From: an uncultured Planctomycetaceae bacterium
Lineage (GTDB): Bacteria > Planctomycetota > Planctomycetia > Planctomycetales > Planctomycetaceae
NCBI GenBank assembly: GCA_903858815.1
Contig: CAIOKE010000283.1
Coordinates: forward strand, 1 to 64,000
Length of the DNA stretch: 64,000 bases
Reading direction: 5' to 3'
Part shown: positions 47,664-58,200 of the stretch, one piece after another
How the letters are laid out: the number at the start of each line of letters is the position of its first letter
Numbering within the stretch: the stretch's first letter is position 1
Program-made: the position numbers and the translations under genes
Notes under the pieces: model-generated
The model's database searches: none
The model's input: only the letters and a program-made list of their open reading frames with translations
What the model was told of the DNA's origin: nothing

Positions 47664-50600
47664 ATGCGTGGATTTCTGACAGTGCTCGTACTGCTGCTCA
47701 GTAGTGCCCCTCTGATGGCGACTCCGCAGGAGCCCACCGACAAACGAACTTCGGCGGACGCAGAAATGCAGAAAAATAACTTCGCGGATGCTTTGAAGAC
47801 CTATCAGGAACTTCTGCAGGGACCGCAGGGCAGCAAACATGATCTGCTGCAGGCCGTGCAGTGTCTGCAATCTCTTGGCAGGATCAAAGAAGTTGATCGG
47901 CTGATCGAAGACGCCGTTGCGGCACATCCACAGCGGTTCGAAATCCTGCAGGCTGCCGCCGAAGGCTACCAGTCAGCAGAGGATTTCGGCTTTCTGATCG
48001 CCGGCCGGTTTGAGCGTGGCGGTCATCGAGGGGGCGGGGAAATGGCATCCGTCGAGGCTCGTGATCGAATTCGCTCACTGCAATTACTGCTGCAGGCTTT
48101 AAAGGCTGCGGAAACTGATCCCACCATTTCGGCCGAGCAGAAGGCCGCGACTTGGATGGCCATTGCTGACCAAATCGGTTCCGCTCGCTACTCCAGTGCC
48201 TGGAAACTGCAGCTGCTGTCTGATCTGACGAATCTGCCGGAACCGGAACAGGGAGTTTCCCCATGGATGGCTCGCGGTGCAAATCCGACTTCCAGTGCAG
48301 CCCCCGTGGATGAGCAGGGGCAGCCGGTCTTCCACCAGCTGCCAAAGTCCTGGGAGGCCGCCGTTTCGGACGGAGAACGCTGGCGCCGAGCAATGCACGA
48401 AGCCGCTCTCCTGAATCCGGGCGTGCTCAGTTCAACACAGCTGGCCTTTGCCGAATTCCTGCAGAATCAATTCGGCGCGGGTACCGTCGGAAATCTCTCA
48501 ACCGAACCCATCCAGCCACAGTCCGAGACTCAGACAGACACGAAAAAATTCTCACGACTTTCACTGCAGGACAACGAAACGCTGGCTCGACTGGCCAACG
48601 GCATACAGCGTTTCGAACTGCCCGACGAATTCAATTTCCTGAAAATCGCCCATAGCCTCATCGAACGCAATGATGAAACTGCCAACCAGGCCTTTGAACT
48701 GCTGATCCGCGAACACATGAATCGCACCCAGTATCCGCAGGCGGCAAAACTGCTCAAGGAAAAACTGGAAGTGACGCCTGCCCCCGAAGCAGACAATCTG
48801 CGCAGTCGCATCCAGCAGATTGAAGGCAACTGGATGCAGTTCCTCACCGCAGAAACTCTGCCCGCTGCCGGTCAGGCCAGCTTTGACATTCGCTATCGCA
48901 ATGGTCGAAAGGTCAAGTTCACAGCGACACCTGTGAATGTCGATCTGCTGCTGGATGACCTCCGAAAATACCTCGCCTCAAATCCCGCGGAATTCGATTA
49001 TCGTCGTACTCAGCTCCCGGAGATCGGATGGCAGTTGATCGAGAACAGCGGGAAAAAATATCTCGCCGACAATACCATCGAATGGTCGATTGATCTGACA
49101 CCACCCGCCGGACATTTCGATGAAACTCGCTCCATCAAAGCGCCCCTGCCAAAGGCCGGGGCATGGTGGGTGCAGGCCCGGATGCAGGATGGCAACAACA
49201 CTCGCATGGTCCTGTGGCTCGCCGATCTCGCTATCGTTGAAAAACAGACCGAAGCCGGCACGCTCGTGTTCGTCGCTGATGCAGTCACTGGTGCTCCCGT
49301 CCCACGAACCGATCTGCAGTTCTTCGGCTGGGAATTCCAGTACCAGGGTCAGCGTCCCCGCATCGAAATCCGCCGTTTTGCGGATCGCACTGATGCCAAT
49401 GGACTGTGCATCCCACAATTCAATCTGCAGCTGCTCCAGTCACAATGGCTGATCACAGCAAAGTCGCCCGATGGTCGCTCTGCCTTCAGCGGATTCAGCA
49501 GCCTCTGGGCCCCCCGTAGTATCGAACCCCTCGCGTGGAGCCCGCTGAAGGTCTACGCAATCACAGATCGCCCTGTTTATCGCCCCGGTCACAACGTGAA
49601 CTACAGCCTCTGGATCAGACGTCCACAGTTCTCAGGTGATCAGAATGAATGGGCCGATCAACCCGTCTGGATTCAGATCCGCAATCCGCGTGGCGAAGTC
49701 GTGTCCGAACAACAGCAACAGACGGATGGTCGCGGCACCGTCGCAGGACTGTACCAACTGCCTGCCGACGCTCTGCTTGGTGGCTGGTCTGTCGTGGTAT
49801 CAGGCAACACCACAATTGTCCGACAGATCGAGGAAAATGGCCGAGTTCGCGAGGTCACGGAAACTGTTCGACAGGAACTGGGTGGCGGCAGCTTTGCTGT
49901 TGAGGAATACCGCAAGCCGGAATTCGAAGTCACTGTCCAGGCCCCGGAAAAACCTGTCCAGCTGGGCCAAAAATTCACCACCACTGTTCACGCCGATTAT
50001 TATTTCGGAGCACCCGTCGCTGGTGCACGCCTGCACTACCGCATCGAAAGAAAGAAACAGCAGGAACGCTGGTTCCCCGCAGCTCGCTGGGACTGGCTCT
50101 ACACTCAGGGATACTGGTGGTACACCAGTGACTACTCGTGGTACCCCGGATTTCAGAATTGGGGCTGTCTGCCACCCATCCGACCATGGTGGAACTGGAA
50201 CCCCGATCCACCAGAGATCGTCAGCGAGGGAGATGCACTCCTCAATTCCGATGGCACCTTCCGTCTGGAAATCGACTCCGCCATGGCACTCGCCAGCCAC
50301 GGAGATTCCGATCACATTTACGAAATCACTGCTGAAGTTATCGATCAATCTCGTCGTAAAGTCAGCGGGACCGGCAGCGTTATAGCCGCTCGCAACCCCT
50401 TCCAGGTGTTTGCCTGGATGAATCGCGGTCACTATCAGACAGGTGATGCAGCCACACTGCATTTCCAGGCTCGAACCCCGGATGGTCAGCCCGTTGCCGG
50501 TACTGCCCAACTTCGGTTGCTGTCAGTCTCATGGGATCAGAATCAGCAACCGGTTGAGCAGGAGGTTCAGAGCTGGCAGGCGACGACAGCAGCCGACGGA

Positions 50601-53600
50601 AGCGGCAGCCTGCGTCTCAATCTACCCCAGTCCGGACAGTTCCGCGCCAGCGTGATGATCACTGATGCCGCCGGTCAACAGCAGGAAGGCGCCGTCGTGT
50701 TCTTCGTGCGCGGGCCAGCCGAAGATGGTCATAACTATCGCTTTAATAATCTTGAACTGACCGCAGACCAGCAGGAATATGCCGTGGGCGATACTGTGCG
50801 CCTGCAGGTCAGCACAGATCGGGCTGACAGTACTGTTCTGCTGTTTATTCGCGCCAGGGAGGGAAACTGCCCGGCCCCTCAGATCCTGAAACTTCAGGGA
50901 AAATCCACGGTTGTCGAAGTGCCGATTGCTGCTGAGGATCAGCCCAACTTCCATATCGAAGCCCTCACCATCTCGGCCGGAAAAGTTTATAGTGAAGTAC
51001 GGGAAATTGTGGTGCCTCCGGAGAACCGTGTTGCAGTCGTCGAAGTCAAACCTGCTGCCGAAAAATATCGTCCCGGACAACAGGCTCGACTGTCGCTCAA
51101 ACTCACAGATCTGAATGGTCAGCCGTTCACAGGCAACACCGTTGTCTCTGTCTTCGATGCCAGTCTCGAAGCCATCGCGGCTTCCAGTATTCCTGAAGTA
51201 CGGTCCTTTTTCTGGGACATTCGACGTTCACATTACCTGCAGATTCGCACCTCGCTGCAGCGCACTGGATCGCCGGTGCCACTCCCCGATGAAGTTTCAA
51301 TGAACTGGCTCGGGTTTCCAGATTCCCCGACAGGACTGAATTTCTCCTATGCTTCGTCTCGTTTCGGAATGCAGCCACGAGGAGGCGGTGGGGCATTCCT
51401 GCGGGGCATGATGGCCGAAGGTGCGCCTTCGGCAGCGATGGGCGTGCCTGCCGCAGAAGCTGGCGCTCCCATGGCCATGGCTGACGCCTTTATGGCCAAA
51501 GCAGCTCCGCAGGGCAATGAGTCCGCCACAACCCTGCGTTCTGAGTTTGCCGATACGGCTTTCTGGACAACCGCAGTCAATGCTGACGCCGATGGCACAG
51601 CAGAAATCTCCTTCAAAGTACCAGACAATCTGACCCGCTGGAAAATTCAGGTCTGGGCACTCGGAGACGGAACTCGTGTGGGATCCGGAGAAAGCCGGAT
51701 TGTGGCGGCAAAGGACCTGATGATTCGTCCGCAGCTTCCACGATTCCTGACAGAACGCGATCAGATTGTCCTCTCCGCTGTCATTAACAACACCCTGAAG
51801 ACTGAGCAGTCCGTCCGGGTCGTCTTCGAACATGCCGATGGACTGCTGAAACTGAACAGCCCGGCGGAGCAGACTGTACTGGTTCCCGCCGAAGGCAGTA
51901 CCCGCGTCGACTGGGTCGCCGCTGCCGTCGCTCCCGGAAAAGCCACGATTCGTATGTCGGCGTTTGCCGCAGGTGACTCGGACGCCACTGAAATCCATGT
52001 ACCTGTGAATGTCTACGGATTACTCAAAACCGACAGCTTCACCGGTATCGTTCGACCGAGTGATGCTGCTGGTTCCATCACCGTCACAGTTCCCGAGCAG
52101 CGAAATCCGGAACAGTCTCGCCTTGAAGTGCGATTCAGTCCCAGCCTCGCCGCAGCCCTCGTGGATTCACTGCCATATCTGATTGAATATCCGTATGGCT
52201 GCACGGAACAAACGCTGAATCGCTTCCTGCCCGCTGTCCTCGTACAACGGACACTGCAGAAAATGAATATCAGCCTTGAACTGGCACAGCAGCAGCAGAT
52301 CATGCTCAATTCAGGACGTACCTGGCTTGGCAAGTATCCGCAGCACTGGGGGCAACCGCCCGAGATTCAGACTCGGGATATCCGCCCACTGCCGGCCGGC
52401 TTCGGTATGGGCAGCAGTACGCTGGCCAAATGGATTCAGCAGCATCTTGACGAGGATCAAAAGTCGGCTCGTGGCCTGCCCGGGACATTCAACCCGGTTT
52501 TCAGTGACCAGCAGCTGAATGTTATTGTCCGTGCCGGTGTCAATCGCCTGACAGAGATGCAGTTGAGCGACGGTGGCTGGGGCTGGTTTTCCGGCTCCGG
52601 CGAGTATTCGTCACCACATACCACGGCGCAGGTTGTCCATGGCCTGACAATCGCTGCTCAAAATGATGTGCCGATACTGCCTGACGTGATTCAGCGAGGA
52701 GTCCAGTGGCTGCAGCTCTGGCAGACCACTCAGCTGGAACTGCTGCGCGAGGGTGACCGACATCGTGCAGATCCGAATTACGACAGCAAACTCACATACC
52801 GGATGTCTGCAGACAACCTTGATGCATTCGTTGCTCTCGTGCTCAGCGAACACGGCACGGGAGATGTCGCAATCAGGGATTATCTGCTGCGAGATCGCGG
52901 ACAACTGACGGCTTACGGTCTGGCCCTCTGCGGACTTTATCTGCATCGCCTGCAGGATCTCCCCAATCGTGACCTCGTCATTCAGAACCTTAATCAGTTT
53001 CTGGTCCGCGATGTGGAAAATCAGACTGCCTGGCTGCAGCTCCCGGAACAGTTCAGCTGGTACTGGTACGGCAGCGAAAACGAGGCCATGGCAGCTTTTC
53101 TGCAGTTAAAACTGGCAGCCACTCCGCAGGACCCCGTACTGCCGGAACTGGTCAAGTACCTGCTGAATAATCGCCAGCACGGCTCACGCTGGAAAAGCAC
53201 ACGCGATACGGCCCTCGTCATTGAATCACTCGCCCGCTACATCGAAGCCACGGGTGAAGATTCGCCCGATATGACCGTTGAGGTCCTCATTGACGGACAA
53301 CTTCGCAAAACTGTACAGATCAACCGCGAAAATCTGTTTGGTTTCGATGGTCAGCTGGTACTCAGCGGAGCGGAACTGACGTCCGGACAGCATACTGTGG
53401 AAATTCGTCGTAACGGACGCGGTCCCGTGTATTTCAGCGCGTGGCTGACGAACTTTACAAAGGAACAGCAGATTGCCGCCGCTGGTCTGGAAGTTCGCGT
53501 GCAGCGAAACTTCTTCCGACTGGAACGCGATGACCAGCAGACAGACGTCCGCGGCAGTCGCGGACAGGCACTCAGCCAGCAGACCCTGAAATATCGCCGG

Positions 53601-53966
53601 ATTCCCATCGATGGACTCACGGAACTGCCGTCCGGAACGCTGGTTGAGGTCGAGCTGGTGCTGGACAGCCGCAACGATTACGAATACCTGCTGCTGGAAG
53701 ATCGGAAACCCAGTGGCTTTGAACCGGTGGATCAGCGCAGCGGGTATGTCTTCGACGGGCTGCGTGCCTATCGCGAATTCCGCGATGACCGCGTCAGCCT
53801 GTTCCTCAGCACACTCGCTCGTGGTCAGCACAGTATCAGTTACCAACTGCGAGCAGAAACGCCCGGGCAGGTGACAGCCCTTCCGGCCTCCGTCGAAGGC
53901 ATGTATGCACCGGAACTGGTCGGCAACAGTACCAGCCTGCGACTGAACACCGTGGAGCGCCCCTGA
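47664..53966 (+). CDS. Alpha-2-macroglobulin family protein with thioester
   Basis: A 2,100-residue exported macroglobulin from the ATG at 47664 (AAGGA upstream; TTG and ATG upstream are alternatives). A signal peptide covers about 1-20. A TPR-like helical region lies at about 25-130. MG-type beta domains follow, including VYRPGHNVNYSLW near residue 636 and EEYRKPEFEVTV near 745. A Met/Ala/Gly-rich stretch at about 1233-1290 occupies the bait-region place. The thioester motif CTEQ is at C1513-Q1516 in YPYGCTEQT, followed by the alpha-toroid TED with GGWGWF. Known bacterial relatives trap proteases in the periplasm. No penicillin-binding protein 1C gene is adjacent, unlike in E. coli. Confidence 0.92.
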   Translation: MRGFLTVLVLLLSSAPLMATPQEPTDKRTSADAEMQKNNFADALKTYQELLQGPQGSKHDLLQAVQCLQSLGRIKEVDRLIEDAVAAHPQRFEILQAAAEGYQSAEDFGFLIAGRFERGGHRGGGEMASVEARDRIRSLQLLLQALKAAETDPTISAEQKAATWMAIADQIGSARYSSAWKLQLLSDLTNLPEPEQGVSPWMARGANPTSSAAPVDEQGQPVFHQLPKSWEAAVSDGERWRRAMHEAALLNPGVLSSTQLAFAEFLQNQFGAGTVGNLSTEPIQPQSETQTDTKKFSRLSLQDNETLARLANGIQRFELPDEFNFLKIAHSLIERNDETANQAFELLIREHMNRTQYPQAAKLLKEKLEVTPAPEADNLRSRIQQIEGNWMQFLTAETLPAAGQASFDIRYRNGRKVKFTATPVNVDLLLDDLRKYLASNPAEFDYRRTQLPEIGWQLIENSGKKYLADNTIEWSIDLTPPAGHFDETRSIKAPLPKAGAWWVQARMQDGNNTRMVLWLADLAIVEKQTEAGTLVFVADAVTGAPVPRTDLQFFGWEFQYQGQRPRIEIRRFADRTDANGLCIPQFNLQLLQSQWLITAKSPDGRSAFSGFSSLWAPRSIEPLAWSPLKVYAITDRPVYRPGHNVNYSLWIRRPQFSGDQNEWADQPVWIQIRNPRGEVVSEQQQQTDGRGTVAGLYQLPADALLGGWSVVVSGNTTIVRQIEENGRVREVTETVRQELGGGSFAVEEYRKPEFEVTVQAPEKPVQLGQKFTTTVHADYYFGAPVAGARLHYRIERKKQQERWFPAARWDWLYTQGYWWYTSDYSWYPGFQNWGCLPPIRPWWNWNPDPPEIVSEGDALLNSDGTFRLEIDSAMALASHGDSDHIYEITAEVIDQSRRKVSGTGSVIAARNPFQVFAWMNRGHYQTGDAATLHFQARTPDGQPVAGTAQLRLLSVSWDQNQQPVEQEVQSWQATTAADGSGSLRLNLPQSGQFRASVMITDAAGQQQEGAVVFFVRGPAEDGHNYRFNNLELTADQQEYAVGDTVRLQVSTDRADSTVLLFIRAREGNCPAPQILKLQGKSTVVEVPIAAEDQPNFHIEALTISAGKVYSEVREIVVPPENRVAVVEVKPAAEKYRPGQQARLSLKLTDLNGQPFTGNTVVSVFDASLEAIAASSIPEVRSFFWDIRRSHYLQIRTSLQRTGSPVPLPDEVSMNWLGFPDSPTGLNFSYASSRFGMQPRGGGGAFLRGMMAEGAPSAAMGVPAAEAGAPMAMADAFMAKAAPQGNESATTLRSEFADTAFWTTAVNADADGTAEISFKVPDNLTRWKIQVWALGDGTRVGSGESRIVAAKDLMIRPQLPRFLTERDQIVLSAVINNTLKTEQSVRVVFEHADGLLKLNSPAEQTVLVPAEGSTRVDWVAAAVAPGKATIRMSAFAAGDSDATEIHVPVNVYGLLKTDSFTGIVRPSDAAGSITVTVPEQRNPEQSRLEVRFSPSLAAALVDSLPYLIEYPYGCTEQTLNRFLPAVLVQRTLQKMNISLELAQQQQIMLNSGRTWLGKYPQHWGQPPEIQTRDIRPLPAGFGMGSSTLAKWIQQHLDEDQKSARGLPGTFNPVFSDQQLNVIVRAGVNRLTEMQLSDGGWGWFSGSGEYSSPHTTAQVVHGLTIAAQNDVPILPDVIQRGVQWLQLWQTTQLELLREGDRHRADPNYDSKLTYRMSADNLDAFVALVLSEHGTGDVAIRDYLLRDRGQLTAYGLALCGLYLHRLQDLPNRDLVIQNLNQFLVRDVENQTAWLQLPEQFSWYWYGSENEAMAAFLQLKLAATPQDPVLPELVKYLLNNRQHGSRWKSTRDTALVIESLARYIEATGEDSPDMTVEVLIDGQLRKTVQINRENLFGFDGQLVLSGAELTSGQHTVEIRRNGRGPVYFSAWLTNFTKEQQIAAAGLEVRVQRNFFRLERDDQQTDVRGSRGQALSQQTLKYRRIPIDGLTELPSGTLVEVELVLDSRNDYEYLLLEDRKPSGFEPVDQRSGYVFDGLRAYREFRDDRVSLFLSTLARGQHSISYQLRAETPGQVTALPASVEGMYAPELVGNSTSLRLNTVERP

Positions 53967-53993
53967 CAAGGTACACCGCTTGAGCCGGACAGC

Positions 53994-54048
53994 AGAATCA
54001 GAGAAGATCCTGATTACTCCTGAACTCGGGTGATCAGGATCAGATTCT
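53994..54048 (+). promoter_or_regulatory. Long hairpin in the leader of the beta-grasp gene
   Basis: AGAATC (53994-53999) matches GATTCT (54043-54048). Inside, GATCCTGATTACTC (54006-54019) pairs with GGGTGATCAGGATC (54028-54041), allowing wobble pairs, across an 8-base loop. It lies 27 bases after the macroglobulin stop and 27 bases before the next ATG. No long T run follows, so it is either a weak terminator or a leader regulatory structure. Confidence 0.6.
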
Positions 54049-54075
54049 CTTCCACCCCAGTGGAAACGAACAATC

Positions 54076-54372
54076 ATGACTCAATGGCAGGTGACTCTGG
54101 AATTCTCCGGACCGCTGCAACGCGCCATGCAGACTCGTGAACTGACTGTCACGGGCACCGGGCCCTGTACGCTTGCATCCATTCTGGCTGCCCTGCTTGT
54201 TGCTCAGCCCCGGGCCGCACAGGCCCTCGCGGTCTCCGCTGAGTCCGTTGTCACCACACTGCCCCCCGGTCTGCTCGTTCTCAGAAATCGGGTACTGCTG
54301 CCGCTGAAACCGCAGACCTCCGTCGCACCCGGGGAACGACTCACATTGATGCCCATGATCAGCGGGGGCTGA
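54076..54372 (+). CDS. MoaD/ThiS-like beta-grasp carrier protein ending in Gly-Gly
   Basis: A 98-residue protein ending MPMISGG, with the two glycines at the extreme C-terminus (residues 97-98). MoaD/ThiS-type carriers are adenylated at this site by an E1-like enzyme and then take a sulfur. Predicted pattern is beta-beta-alpha (QVTLEFSGPLQ ... LASILAALL), then strands, as in the ubiquitin-like beta-grasp fold. The neighbour four bases downstream is an E1-like ThiF/MoeB protein. No moaE, moaA, moaC, thiG or JAB cysteine-desulfurase gene is in view, so whether it serves molybdopterin, thiamine or tRNA thiolation is unknown. Confidence 0.7.
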   Translation: MTQWQVTLEFSGPLQRAMQTRELTVTGTGPCTLASILAALLVAQPRAAQALAVSAESVVTTLPPGLLVLRNRVLLPLKPQTSVAPGERLTLMPMISGG

Positions 54373-54376
54373 CAAA

Positions 54377-55141
54377 ATGACCGACAAACAATACTCCCCC
54401 GGTGATGTAGCCCCCTCCGAACTAACCACGCTCACCGAAGAAGAAACACAGATCTATGCGTGGCAGCTGGACGTCGAAGGTTTCGGCAGCGCCGGACAGC
54501 AACAACTGAAAAAGTCGTCCGTACTCATCAGTCGAGTCGGCGGACTGGGATCGGTGGTCGCCTATCAGCTCGCAGCTGCCGGCATCGGTCGGCTGATTCT
54601 GGCCCATGCCGGCAATGTCCAGCCCTCAGACCTGAACCGGCAGCTGCTGATGACTCATGACTGGATCGGTAAACCTCGCATCGAATCCGCTCGCAGAAGA
54701 CTGCTGGAACTGAACCCAGGGCTGGAAATCGTTGCTGTTCCGGAAAACGTATCCCCGGAAAATGCCGATCGCCTCGCCGGCCTCGCCGACTGTGTTGTTG
54801 ATGCAGCCCCACTGTTTCAGGAACGACTGGCACTGAATGATGCGGCCGAACGTCGAGGTCTTCCCGTGGTGGAAGCGGCCATGTACGAACTGGAGGCCTC
54901 GCTCACTGTGATTCACCCGCCCCACACGCTGCGATTCCGGGACCTCGTACCCGCTGTCCCGCCAGGCTGGACTCGCCGGTTTCCGGTCTTCGGAGCCGTC
55001 AGTGGCAGCGTCGGTTGCCTTGCTGCCATGGAAACCATCAAACTCCTGACCGGCTTGGGACAACCTCTGAAAAATCGACTGCTGCGACTGGACCTTCGCA
55101 GCATGCAGTTCGAAACTGTCAGCCTCGCAGCAGCTGAATAA
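54377..55141 (+). CDS. E1-like ThiF/MoeB/HesA family adenylyltransferase
   Basis: A 254-residue Rossmann-type E1-like protein. The nucleotide site GGLGS (55-59) and SDLNRQLL (84-91, with N87, R88, Q89) are present. Normal MoeB has acidic residues before the NxxRQ motif; here the segment reads AHAGNVQPSD. The Asp of the DCTDN motif in MoeB aligns with a Pro here (DAAPLFQER). The two CxxC zinc knuckles of MoeB/ThiF are missing; only two scattered cysteines occur. FPVFGAVSGSVGCLAAMETIK matches the C-terminal family block. It overlaps no gene and begins four bases after the carrier stop, so they form a pair. Confidence 0.8.
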   Translation: MTDKQYSPGDVAPSELTTLTEEETQIYAWQLDVEGFGSAGQQQLKKSSVLISRVGGLGSVVAYQLAAAGIGRLILAHAGNVQPSDLNRQLLMTHDWIGKPRIESARRRLLELNPGLEIVAVPENVSPENADRLAGLADCVVDAAPLFQERLALNDAAERRGLPVVEAAMYELEASLTVIHPPHTLRFRDLVPAVPPGWTRRFPVFGAVSGSVGCLAAMETIKLLTGLGQPLKNRLLRLDLRSMQFETVSLAAAE

Positions 55142-55215
55142 TCACCTGAGAATCCGCAGACGGCATCCCCCTCAACAGTCTTTCATCCCCAACTCGCAGA
55201 TCAGGCTGTGCACCC

Positions 55216-58200
55216 ATGAAGCGTTTTGCCATTGCCCTGCAGCTGATAATGCTGCTCCTCGCAACGCAGCAGACAACTCTGACAGCCTCTGACTGGCCCA
55301 TGTGGCGTTTTGATGCCGGACGAACTGCTGCCGGAACCACCGAACTGCCCACTCAGCTGCAGCACAGCTGGACCATCAAAGCACCTGCTCGCATTCAGGC
55401 ATGGGATGATCCGCTGAATCTTGACCTGATGCCCTATGACCGCCTGTTTGAACCCATCGTGATCAGTAACCGACTGATTGTCCCTTTCAGTGATACCGAT
55501 CGAGTCTGTGCCTTTGATACTTCTACCGGACAGCAGCTCTGGTCCTTCGTCACCGATGGCCCCGTCAGACTGCCTCCCGCTGCCACGGCTCAGCATGTCT
55601 GCTTCGTCAGTGACGATGGCTGCCTGTACTGTGTCGATGTCGCCAGCGGTAAACTTCGCTGGAAGTTCCTCGCAGCGCCCGGTACACGTCGCATTGTGGG
55701 TAATCAAAGACTGATCTCCACGTGGCCAGCACGGGGTGGCGTCGTGATCCGGGATGGCGTCGTGTATTTTGCCGCCAGTATCTGGCCCATGATGGGTGTC
55801 TACATCGGCGCTGTGGAAGTGGAAAACGGCAGGTTGCTGTGGATCAATGATTCCACTGGCTCAACATGGATTAAACAGCCCCACAGCGCACCATCGTTCG
55901 CCGGAGTTGCTCCCCAGGGTGCACTTGTCGCCACAGCCGAATCACTGATTGTACCAGGTGGCAGGTCCGTGCCAGCTGTCTTCAATCGCAATAATGGTGA
56001 CCTGCGGTATTTTGAACTGAATGCTGGTGGTAAAGGAGTCGGTGGCTCACTTGTACTGGCCGATGATAAGTCCTTCTTTGTCCACACACGACTCCGCAGC
56101 GTACGTGAATTCACACTGGAAAACGGCACCAAATCCTTTTTTCAGTGCAATGAACCAGTGCTCCACGGCGACATGCTCTACGCCGCAGCCGATGCCGGTG
56201 GAAAAGCGGTTCTTCGTGCCCATGCGGCTGATCGCCGAGTCCTCTGGGAAACCCCGATGGATGCCTCCGGGGATCTGATCCTTGCCGGCCACTCGCTGTA
56301 CTCGGCCGGTGCTGCTGGAATTCAGCGACTGACCCTGCCGGACAATCCGCAGAAAGTCGTCCCCACCGCTCCGCCGACAGCCGAAGTCCTCATTCCGCCG
56401 ACCACAGTCACCGGCACAATTCAGCGATTACTGGCTGCTGATCAGAAACTCTTCGCCGTCACTGCTGAAGGAGAAATTCACGCCTTCACAGCGGCTCGCA
56501 ACACGACAACTCCCCTGCACGACCTTGTCACGCCGATACCTGTATCGCCCATGCCGGAAGAATCCGAAACGGCTGCTGCGGCGCTGCTGCAGAGCCTTCC
56601 TGCAGAAGGCTACGCACTCTGGTTCGGCACAGACGATCTCTCCCTCGTCTCGGCCGTTGCCTCACGCTCTCCCTTCGTGCAACTGGCCTGCATCGACGAA
56701 ACTGCCGAACGGATTGAATCTTTACGCCAGCGCTGGGATCTGCAGCGCATCTACGGGAAAGTCACTGCTCATCAGGCTCAACCTCACACCTTCCAGACAG
56801 CACCGTGGCTCGCCCATACCGTGGTGATCGGACGCGAACTGAGCTCCCGCATCGGTCAGGATCAGCAGCTACTCAACCACATCTGGCCCTCTGTTCGACC
56901 TTACGGCGGTGTCCTGCAGCTACTCTGCTCAGCCTCAGATGCCACCACAATCTCAGCAGCCATTGCAGCCAGGCCACCGGAACAGGCTCGCGTGGAAGTA
57001 AATTCGTTCGGGGTTCGCCTGACAAAAGCTGGTCCTCTGCCGAACTCGGCTGACTGGACACATCTGCATGGAAATATCGCCAACACGCGAAAATCTGATG
57101 ATGCGCGAGTTCGGTTGCCACTGGGTGTCCTCTGGTTCGGTGGCAGCAGTAACATGGATGTTCTGCCCCGCCACGGACATGGGCCAGGACAGCAGGTTGT
57201 GGATGGGCGCCTGTTTATTCAGGGAATCAACACCCTCAGTGCCCGCGATGTCTATACCGGCCGAGTACTCTGGAAACGCGATTTCAAAGATCTTGGAACC
57301 TACGACGTCTACTACGATGCAACCTACCGTGAAACGCCACTGGATCCCGCCTATAACCAGGTACATATTCCAGGTGCCAACGCCCGCGGCACCAACTACG
57401 TCGCTACTCCCGAACACGTCTACATTCTGGAAGGTGCCGTCTGTCGCGTTCTGGATCCCCGTAACGGTGACATTCTGCGGACTATTGAACTGCCTCAGGA
57501 GAATCCCGAGGAACCTCAGGAATGGAGCTATCTGGGAGTGTATCAGAACGTTCTGATCGGAGGATTGGGGTTTGCAGAATATCGCCAGCGACTGGAGATT
57601 TCATTCGAGGAGGAGGACGGGAAACTGGGTGGGAACAAAGCCGGCTTCGGCTCGAAAAGTCTTGACCGCGCGGGCAGTATGCTGCTGGTCGGCTTCGATC
57701 GATTCTCCGGCCGCCAGCTCTGGAAGATCCCCGCCCGACACAGTTTCTGGAACAACGGTGTCATCGCCGGCGGTGGACGTATTTACTGTCTTGATCGCAA
57801 CCCGAAGCAGGTCGAGGAAAAGCTGCAGAGACGCGGGATCTCCGCACCGTCCACCTACCGCATCCTTGCCCTGAATCCGCAGACGGGTGAAGAACTGTGG
57901 CAGAAGACTGATGGCGTATTCGGCACATGGCTGGGATATTCCGAACAACACGATCTGCTGCTGCAGGCTGGCGCTGCAGCCAGCGATCGCCTGTCAGGGG
58001 AACCCGATCGCGGCATGATGGTCTGTCGAGCCAATAATGGCGACGTCGTCTGGCATCAGCCGGACCTCGCCTATTCCGGCCCCTGCATCCTGCACAATGA
58101 CCTGATCATCGCCAACGCCAACTCTTACAAGGACTCTGCCGGCGCTTGGTTCCTCAAAACAGGGCAGCCATGGTTGATCATGAATCCACTGACCGGCGAA

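Noticed and set aside
54076-55141. Bacterial ubiquitin-like defence operon (carrier, E1, E2, JAB peptidase).
   Set aside because: No E2-like or JAB peptidase gene is adjacent. The only JAB fold in the window, RadC, is 50 kb away and belongs to a different family.
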